A stretch of DNA of 64,000 nt from Euptelea pleiosperma (Eukaryota; Streptophyta; Magnoliopsida; Ranunculales; Eupteleaceae), in assembly GCA_035048495.1 (NCBI GenBank), contig CM068541.1, positions 5,835,929 through 5,899,928 of the forward strand, written 5' to 3'. The notes beneath the pieces were generated by a model that had not been told where the DNA came from, searched no databases, and worked only from the letters and a program-made list of their open reading frames with translations. Positions 56,595 through 64,000 of the stretch are shown here, in pieces. Every line of letters begins with the position of its first letter. The first letter of the stretch is position 1. The position numbers and the translations under genes were made by a program.

Positions 56595-57503
56595 TTAGCT
56601 CAACAAAAGATGGAGGAACTTGAGTGTTTCAAATCTTCCCCTAAGAAAAGGATCATCCAGATCTCTCTTCGTTTATATATATTTACTAAGAATTATATTT
56701 TTATAATTCGACGTAAAATGCGATCAAGCTGGCAGTCCAATGGGGACACATGAAGGAACACGTGACAGACCAAATTCGGTCCTTAATGGACTAGAACGTA
56801 AGGCATGTGAAACCACCTTTGGTGGGTCCATTGATGGCAAAAAAAAAAAACAAAAAATCCTAATCAAAAAGTCCTTTTGGAGGAGAATGTATGCTGCACC
56901 ACCCTTGCCCCTGCGAGCCAAACCCTAGTTAGCAATTTCCTGTTTAATACACGTATAATACATGTTTAATTTACGTATTTGACGTGTTTTAAAAAAAAAA
57001 ACATTTTAAACTTCCGTATTATTCAAATATTACATAAAATTCATATATTTTATTAAGAACCCTACTATACCCGTATTAAACATGAATTATTGAAAGAAAG
57101 AAACATTTTTGAATGAACAAAATGCCAAAAAAATTTATTTTTTTAATACTTTTTTTTTTTATTCCTTGCCAAAAAAAAAGTCCTTAACGGTAACGCCCAC
57201 AGTCCGTTGTACCGTTAAAACAGCCTCCTATGGTGGTGGTAATCTATCAATAAGAGTGACTGTAGCCAAATACCCTTCGGGGAGCAAAGAACCACGTCTT
57301 GGACGCGTGATCTTTGACCACAACCATGACGGCATGACCCATTTGCCTCCCTTATACGTGACTCCGCCAACACCAAAAACAGACAGACTTGGAGTTGGGG
57401 CCAACATCAGTTACAGATCCAAATCCTTGCAAACTTACACAACGCTTGTACCAACTAGGCCGAGTTGCTTAAATTGAAATTTCCATCAGTACTACTTGAA
57501 TCC
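56595..57503. other. Intergenic, AT-rich
   Basis: No gene seen. A TAACGG fragment lies at 57185-57225. Confidence 0.45.
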
Positions 57504-58690
57504 AAGGTTTAAAAGAGGCCGTTATAACGGTATAACAGACTGGCAACGTTACTACTTTTTCCGTTGTAACAGATTGGAATGCACAGGGTAAAAAACGAAA
57601 AATAACAGCACTAAAATTTGACATACCCCCCCCATGTTACCCCCCCCCCCCCCCCCCTCCCCAATATTTGAAAAAGCTGACATACCCCCTATGACTTGGT
57701 CCACTGTCATTTGACCAGTGTTGACCCGAGTTGACTACCAAATTTTGTATTAAATGGCAAAAATGCCCTTGTCTTCAACCTTAGAGCCAAAACCCAAACT
57801 CCAAATCAAACGGCTGTGGTGGACGGCCGGCCAAGAGATTTCAATGGGTTGGCCGCCCATCATCGGCGACCAACCCACCGGAGTCTCATGGCCGGCTGGC
57901 CACCACTTCAGCAATAATTTAAAACCCAAGGGTAAAAAAAAAAAACACAAAGCATACAATTTTAGTTTTAAATTTTTCATTAACAAAAATGAAAAATATG
58001 ACAAAGCAATTTATGTTGTAAGCTTTTGAGACGTGGATTTTGGAAAGATGGGTTCTCCCAATTTTAAAATTTTATTCTACAATAAAATCCATAAAAAAAT
58101 CCCATTCATTCATGAGTTTTATTTGATTTTTTCTTCTCAATATTTGTTTAATTCATCAAAAAACTAAAAAGAAATCTCAAGTTTACCAACATGGGTTTTA
58201 ATTTTTATTTTTAATCTCCTCTTTTCATGCTTGATTTCTTGATCTAATGTGGAAGACAAGGGCACTTTTGTCCTTTAATACAAAATTAAGTAGTCAACTC
58301 GGGTCAACACTGGTCAAATGACAGTGGACCGAGTCATAGGGGGGTATGTCAGCTTTTTCAAATTGTGGGGGGGTATGTCAAATTTTAAAGATAACATGGG
58401 GGGGTATGTCAAAAATTCCCTAATATTTATAACAGATATAACCAACTTTTTTTTAACAATTTTCTTTTTCAAAAAATAACGGCTGTTATAGTAAAAATAA
58501 CAGCCATTATTTTCTGAGCGTTAAAACAGTACATAATGCAATGGGGGAGATCTGAATCCATTATAACAGTCATACACAATGTAATGGGGGTGGTCCGAAA
58601 TCTGAATCCATTATAATGGGCCATTATTTTCGTTATAACAGTCGTTTTTTAAACCACGCTTAAAAAAGAATGGCCGTTTCTTAACCCACG
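57504..58690. mobile_element. TAACGG-family element split by a poly-C TIR element
   Basis: AAGGTTTAAAAGAGG at the left; the right end carries two TTTAAACCACG-like tails. Flanks CTTGAATCC / CTTGAATAT match at 7 of 9. The insert is described separately. Confidence 0.65.
57614..58417. mobile_element. TIR element, ~800 bp, repeated GACATACCCCCC ends
   Basis: Each end repeats TTTGACATACCCCCC-type units, then CACTGTCATTTGACCAGTG and GTTGACCCGAGTTGACTAC. Pairing runs ~160 bp or more. A run of about 18 C lies at 57639-57657. The interior includes a GGCCGGCC/GGCCGGCTGGCC inverted patch near 57815-57900 and no transposase. Exact ends uncertain. Confidence 0.75.
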
Positions 58691-59030
58691 CTTGAATATC
58701 AGCACAAAGAAGAAAAAAAACCCTGTAAGAAGCCACGAATAGTCTCTAGTCCCTATTTACGAGCTGCCAACATTCACAAACTAAGGACTGCAACTGCCAT
58801 GGAATTGGGGATGTTGATTGGATGAGCAACATTCCCAATGTTTGAATTGGGAATAAGACCGGATATTTTTTCGGATTCGAATTCAGATATGCTTATATTC
58901 AATTAGAGTAAAATATCCACCAACAGCCCTAAGAATTGGGATGTGACTTCAAGATGGACCTATTTAGGGATAATAAATAGGTGAGTTTGATTGAAGCTGG
59001 CCACAATAAAATCATTGGTACAAGTGGAAC
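58691..59030. other. Intergenic, no gene
   Basis: Only a small hairpin at 58809-58838 (GGGATGTTGATTGG...GCAACATTCCC) stands out. Confidence 0.45.
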
Positions 59031-59118
59031 CATCTGATCTCCAAGAAGATCCCAGAATTTCCTAAAGAAAGCCCCATCTGATCTCCAAGTAGATCACAGA
59101 ACTTCCTAAAGAAAGCCC
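59031..59118. repeat. Direct tandem repeat, 44 bp x 2
   Basis: Both units run CATCTGATCTCCAAG to CCTAAAGAAAGCCC with few differences. Confidence 0.85.
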
Positions 59119-61861
59119 CTGACAATGAGAAAAAATTTAAAGCAGCGGGATTTTTGAAGCAGGCGAATGATAGCAAACCACATAAACCAGGCTTTGGTTT
59201 TAAACAATAACCATGGGTATATGTGGCCCACGATTATTGGGGCGCATGATCGCTGTTTCAAAAGCCCTGCAGCTTCAAAAAAAAATCTCCCCGACAACTG
59301 AGAAAAACTCAATTAAGAGACGTAAATAAATTCGAGATGTCATACAAATCTTAGACTCACTATCCAAAACCATTATGTAGAGAGGCAAAATACGGCTTTG
59401 ATCCCTCCTGTTGATAATAGACGTGTGAAAAATACAATCTTCACATTACAGTCAATTTTGGCAATTGCCTATATCTCAAAAGATTCCTTGATTTTAACCA
59501 GATTATGATAATGTTAAGCTCTAACACTGCATTTTTATGAAATTTCAGAAGATGATTAGTAAGTCTTCTGAATGATAACAATTCTAGCACAAGTATAATG
59601 AATTTCATGGAACAATTTCCAAAATTGGTACAATTTCAACTCTTAAGGTTGTGATGCATGGGGAGGATAAAAACTCTCTAGGAGAGAAACCTCTTTTCTC
59701 AGTTCCCTCTACTACCAGCAATCCATGCTCTAGCCAAATCAGGGTTCAAAGATTTCTTCAACCGAAAGTCACCTGTAATCAATGTATGACTGACGCATAT
59801 GAGGACAAATACAAAGCTATATCTGATTCAGCTCCAAAAACACCAATGCGCACCTGCGCATCAATGTTTTTCCATATCGAAGTAGAAACGACTAAAGAAA
59901 TGTGGAGACTTTGGAAGGCTTGGATCTGTATTCAAGATGGTAAAGCTTGGTTAACTCTGGCTGCACTCAATTCAAATCCTTCACCAAACCAACAGTGTAT
60001 TATCCACAAAATACCCCTTCCACGAACACACAAATTCCAAGACAAACCAAGAGAGAGAGAGAGAGAGATTACACTGCTCTAGGAAAAGCTCATTGAATTG
60101 TGGGTTCAACAATGGAAGTGGATTGGGTGAAGTGAAACCTTCTGAATCACATATATTTAGAGCTCTGGGGATGAAAAGAAAAAGGAAAGGATTGGACTGA
60201 TAATAGGCTTTATGTCCAACCCAAATTAAGTTAATTTGTTCCTCGAGTTCGACCAGGCTCGAGTTGGATCAACATATAAATCATCAAGCAAGACTAGACA
60301 AAAGTGAACACTGGTCAGAAACAGGCTCATTTGAGCTGGATGAGTCAAGCTTTAGGAAGGCAGGCAGATGTTGCTAAAGAGTGCTGAGAACTCATCAGAC
60401 TATTTACATCAGGAGAGACGGTGAAGCTCAGCTGGTTGACGTATGAATTGGCAAATGTCCTCCACAAAACTCTATGATTGTAGAGAGCTCCGGTCCTAAT
60501 ATACAAAACCCTATCAGAGTAGAAGCTCAACAGTCCATAACCAAAAACACTTGAGGGAAATTTTAGATCAGTATAACAGAGACAATTCAGAGCCTAGCCA
60601 GTTTTTTTTTTTTTGGCATCAGAGATGACCTATGTTACCCAGATACGGGACTGACACGGTGTGGATACGGCATTTACACTTAAAATGGAAGTATCCGACA
60701 CGGATACGGCATCCATTTTGAAGTATCCGGGTATCATAGGGATGACATCAAGCACAAGCACAGAAATGCAGTCCGTAATGCTAGATCCAATAACAAAGCA
60801 AAAGTTGTAATGGTTCTTTAAGAGTAAGAAGCACAATAAGACTCTAATAAAAAACAAATTTTGCAACCACATTCGGTGGTTATTATAATTCACTAGTATT
60901 GAATAGAAGCTTATGCATACTAGCAATATTTTAAGAGCTAGAGTCAGATTCAACAATGATGGAGGAATCGAAAGACCGACGGATCAAAAGTTATGAATCT
61001 CAAGACTCCTTAAGAATGAGTAAACAAGATGCAGTTTACTTCAATAAGGATCGATAAGTTGTAGGTGCAGTAACAGAGGCATTAGCCAAAAGCAAGAACT
61101 GTCGAGCAGGTGCATACTTGGATGGTCAGACACTGTAGTCTGAACATCCAGACAACATATGGCCTGCCACACGTCAAGGAACCATTCCACATCCATGAGA
61201 CAGTCGACAAATTAGTCAGGATCAGTAAGTTGGCAAGTTAAGAATAGGCCATATTGGGTAGGCTTAATTGAGGATGGACCTCAAGATTACCATAGTATGT
61301 AGTACCTAAGCTTTGTCTTGCAGCTGTCCGTAGTCTCAACCCAGTGTTTGACACACATGTTGGACATGGGCATCCAACATGGCAAATTTAGGAAAGTATG
61401 GATAGTCCTTGTTACATAAGCTACAACAAACATGGGTCCCTGTAAACTGAACAATGAAGTTTGAATAACAGCAAAGTCACGTTGACAATCGGAATAATTT
61501 TAATTATCAATTACTAAGTCTAGAAAGTTCCTTCTTAAAGGTAGGTTTAAAACAGGTCAAAGTAACATTAAGTTTTAAATATTAACCTTACTCAAAAGAT
61601 GCTCCAACGACATAAATATTACGAATTCCTGAATTCCACCTCTAGAATTAGCAACATTAGCAAGCCCAAATGCAGCTACATAATTTTCTATTTTGTAATA
61701 TTTATTACATTCATGAACCTTATGAAGACCGCAAACAGCTTTGGAGCAGGTGCATAAATCCAGAAAAACAAGAAGCTCAACTCCAGAGCTATATACATTG
61801 AGTCATAATAGCATTTAGCAGTGCAAATCCATAACTAAATGAACAGAAGGAAACAAGTCCA
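59119..61861. other. 3' side of ESS2; intergenic, no clear gene
   Basis: 59654-60082 is an open plus-strand frame without motif that ends in a GAGAGA run; I do not call it. 60634-60740 contains repeated CGGATACGGCAT and an inverted TACCCAGATAC/GTATCCGGGTATC pair. The first ~150 bp below 61862 are probably the ESS2 3' UTR. Confidence 0.4.
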
Positions 61862-63385
61862 TTACCAGGGAGGATTAGAACCATCTCTCGCAGAAGGTGA
61901 CCTGGACCCCAAGCTTCCATCTCTTCCGAACCTCGTCATGCTCCTCCCTGCTTTTGGAGTCCGTGCACTTGGGCTTGAACCGCGGTAGCTGGCACGAAGA
62001 GTTTCATCCACAGAGCAAGAAGACTTTGCAATAGCATTCCTCACAAACTTTTGAGCGGCTGGAGAAAGCGTTCGCACACTTGGACTTGCACTTCCCCCGC
62101 GAGCTGGTGAAGGCAATGGTGGCTTTCGAAACATCTTTGACCTCTCTCTCAATTTACGGGCAGCCTCCCTCGACAATGAGTGGGCCTTGACATCTCTAGT
62201 AGGTGGGCATGGTATGCTAAAGTGGGGTCTGTCACCATTCCCTCCAATACCCACCGGAGTGTCCTCCGTCTCCAATCTCAACGGTGTCCCTTCAATCTCT
62301 CCCCACGTGAAGAACGGTGATTCATCAACACCTGGAGCAGGGGACGGTGTCTTAACAAAATTATACCCATTTTCTGATTTCTTAGCCGATTCTACATAGA
62401 ACGGGTTAGGGGTCTTTCTCAAATCTTCCAAATCATACTTCTTCAATCTCTCCGCTTCTCGATCTGAAAAAGGTAAAGGGACGGGGGTTGCTCCAGCCAC
62501 AGGGGTGTAAAGTATTGCAACAGTATCTTCTTCTTTCGGTCTAGAATCCATCAATTTTCCATGGAACCGAGTGTTTGTGCGATTGACTTCCTTCGTCAGA
62601 CCCTTAATTCTCTCTGCCCTTTCAGCCTCGGTCAGCGGGGCCTCGCCACAATCCGCGGGGTTATACATTAAGAGATTCTTAGCGGTATATTTCCACCCTT
62701 CTAACGTGCTGGGAGGCTGATCAGATGTCCCGTAACCATCAGTAATCCGATCTATCTTCTCGGCTTCTAGGGCCTTTACTTCCTCCTTATCCCCTTCTGT
62801 CAAATATCCAAATCTCTCCTTCCTCTTTCGATTAACCTTCTCCATGATCTTCGAGAAGCTATCATTGTCTTCGCTCGTATACCGTCGAAAAAACTCATCG
62901 AGCGTCAACGAAGCATCAACCAAATCATCACTAGATTGCCCAACGTCCGATACATCCCGATATGCACGACTAGGGGTTTTGTCAAAATCAAATGGAGTAG
63001 ATGTCGAATAGAAATGGGAACCGGGTGTTCTTAAACTTGAACCGGGGGTTCGAGTCTTACCTTCTGCATCAGAATTCGAGATTTTTCCGCGTCGTCGCTC
63101 CAAGATCTTCAATTGGGCGTCTTTTATCTGGATCGGATCGCCGCTCCGCACGGCTTCGAGCCAATCGAGGCGGTCTCGAAGCTTTGGAATGTCGGGGAAG
63201 AAATCGCGTTCGATGATCTTCTCGATAGCGGCAACGTAAGAATCCTCGTCGAGGACCGCATGACGTTTTTTAGGGTTTCTTGTGGGATTTGAAGGGTCGT
63301 TAGGGTTTTCTAAGGCTTTCTCAGCGGGAGAGGGTGAAGGAGAGAAGGAGATGTGAAGAGGAGAATGACCTGGAGACAAAAGCAT
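61862..63385 (-). CDS. Splicing factor ESS-2 homologue (DGCR14 family)
   Basis: A nuclear protein of the ESS2/DGCR14 family, linked to the spliceosomal C complex in animals and broadly conserved in plants. The 507-residue single exon carries the family's N-terminal block: KKRHAVLDEDSYVAAIEKII then ERDFFPDIPKLRDRLDWLEA (about residues 39-75), with the KDAQLKILERRRGK helix after it. It also has the TWGEIEGTP motif near residue 357 and the C-terminal low-complexity Ser/Arg region ending DGSNPPW. I choose the ATG at 63385 (MLLSPGHSPL, good AAACCATGG-like context). The frame is open further up to 63460, but only with TTG, not ATG. No intron, no break. A telomere-type repeat lies about 95 bp upstream. 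Very likely functional and single in this window. Confidence 0.93.
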   Translation of the reverse strand: MLLSPGHSPLHISFSPSPSPAEKALENPNDPSNPTRNPKKRHAVLDEDSYVAAIEKIIERDFFPDIPKLRDRLDWLEAVRSGDPIQIKDAQLKILERRRGKISNSDAEGKTRTPGSSLRTPGSHFYSTSTPFDFDKTPSRAYRDVSDVGQSSDDLVDASLTLDEFFRRYTSEDNDSFSKIMEKVNRKRKERFGYLTEGDKEEVKALEAEKIDRITDGYGTSDQPPSTLEGWKYTAKNLLMYNPADCGEAPLTEAERAERIKGLTKEVNRTNTRFHGKLMDSRPKEEDTVAILYTPVAGATPVPLPFSDREAERLKKYDLEDLRKTPNPFYVESAKKSENGYNFVKTPSPAPGVDESPFFTWGEIEGTPLRLETEDTPVGIGGNGDRPHFSIPCPPTRDVKAHSLSREAARKLRERSKMFRKPPLPSPARGGSASPSVRTLSPAAQKFVRNAIAKSSCSVDETLRASYRGSSPSARTPKAGRSMTRFGRDGSLGSRSPSARDGSNPPW

Positions 63386-63480
63386 GGTTTCCGGAGAGAG
63401 TAGAACGGTATGATTAGGGCTGGGGGCAAAGCAAAACTCCTCTGAATCTGCAAGCAACAACGGAGAAGACGATGATGCAA

Positions 63481-63509
63481 TTAGGGTTAGGGTTAGGGTT
63501 AGGGTTAGG
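63481..63509 (-). promoter_or_regulatory. Telomere-like (CCCTAA)n telo-box in the ESS2 leader/promoter
   Basis: Almost five exact TTAGGG units on the plus strand, AACCCTAA on the gene strand. Telo-box AACCCTA motifs near the transcription start are common in plant genes for translation and RNA processing, which fits ESS2. The six-base unit is that of TTAGGG telomeres, not the usual plant TTTAGGG. Confidence 0.7.
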
Positions 63510-63633
63510 TCAAAAGAAAAGCTCTCTTTTTTCGGACTTGGAACTGCACCAACGGAAGGGGCTTCGAGCTTATGTTGGTGCTGAGGCTAGCCCTACTTTA
63601 AAACTTGTGAAGGAAGAAGGTACGCGGTGAAAT

Positions 63634-64000
63634 AAGGGTCACTCTACGGGCACCCACGCCATTCGGCTGGGCACCCACAATAGTCCAAAACATGGTTTTA
63701 AAAACGGCCGTTTAAACGGTAACGCCCCAAGCCCGTTTCCGTTAAAACCGTTTAAACGCATTTTATCGTTTTTGAAAAAAATGGCCGTTAAAATCGTTTA
63801 AACAGCCGTTTAATTTTGAAAAATTTTGTGAAAAAAACGGCCGTTAAAACGTTTAATTCCGTTAAAATCCATTTAAATCCGTATTTTTTTTAACTTTCAA
63901 ATTTCAAAATTTGAATTTCAGCGCCACTTTTTCCGTTAAATTCCGTTTAATTCAATTTTTTCCCATTTTTTTCCATTTTTGCTCATGACCGTTTCAATCC
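63634..64000. mobile_element. Half TIR element with nested TAACGG MITE cut by the window end
   Basis: AAGGGTCACTCTACGGGCACC at 63634 resembles the left end at 55171. At 63692 ATGGTTTTAAAAACGGCCG starts a TAACGG-family MITE nearly identical to 43556-43968, which runs off the window. Confidence 0.6.

Noticed and set aside
59654..60082. Open frame of 142 codons, plus strand
   Set aside because: No motif, ends in a GAGAGA repeat, and uses codons poorly. The longer version of the frame begins with GTG, not ATG.
63386..63460. 25-residue N-terminal extension of ESS2
   Set aside because: It would have to start at TTG. The ATG at 63385 gives the conserved MLLSPGHSPL start.

Overview
This is nuclear DNA of a flowering plant. 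The evidence is a CC-type NLR gene, short WNK kinases of the plant WNK11 size class, a nuclear ESS2/DGCR14 homologue, GT-AG introns, and a very dense load of plant MITEs, MULEs, hAT elements, LTR remnants and a plant LINE. I cannot name the species. The base composition is AT-rich and most of the window is repeat.

Layout. 1-11 kb: intergenic DNA filled with nested DNA transposons, including a 221-bp foldback (1464-1684), two hAT-like elements with exact 8-bp target duplications, and a nearly perfect 369+369 bp inverted repeat (7458-8213). 11.1-13.7 kb: one single-exon CC-NB-LRR resistance gene, whose last ~36 codons are cut off by what looks like a one-base slip in a T run. 14.2-21.8 kb: decayed LTR sequence, with two related LTRs facing opposite ways, and a gag-like scrap. 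21.8-32 kb: two long MULE-type elements (1.7 kb each), many MITEs, a small cystatin-like gene, a possible three-exon small gene, and a dead ribosomal protein eL41 gene. 32.5-34 kb: tail of a LINE (zinc knuckle plus RNase H). 38-55 kb: the most structured region. A WNK11-like kinase gene and its upstream flank occur three times (A minus, B plus, C minus). A and C share about 5 kb of colinear flank, and B is an inverted 2.3-kb copy. Transposons inserted after the duplication give natural empty and filled sites. 55-61 kb: more TIR elements. 61.9-63.4 kb: intact intron-less ESS2 gene with a telomere-type repeat in its leader or promoter.

How the parts relate. The credible protein genes are one NLR, three WNK kinases, ESS2 and probably the cystatin-like gene. 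They are unrelated in pathway and do not form a cluster. The clearest local story is the WNK triplication. All three reading frames are open with the same intron position. Their promoters have diverged: the TATA box is altered in A, a MITE sits about 77 bp upstream of the TATA box in B, and extra leader sequence is present in C. Exon boundaries, repeat limits and family assignments were read by eye. Coordinates given with target duplications are exact; those called approximate are not.
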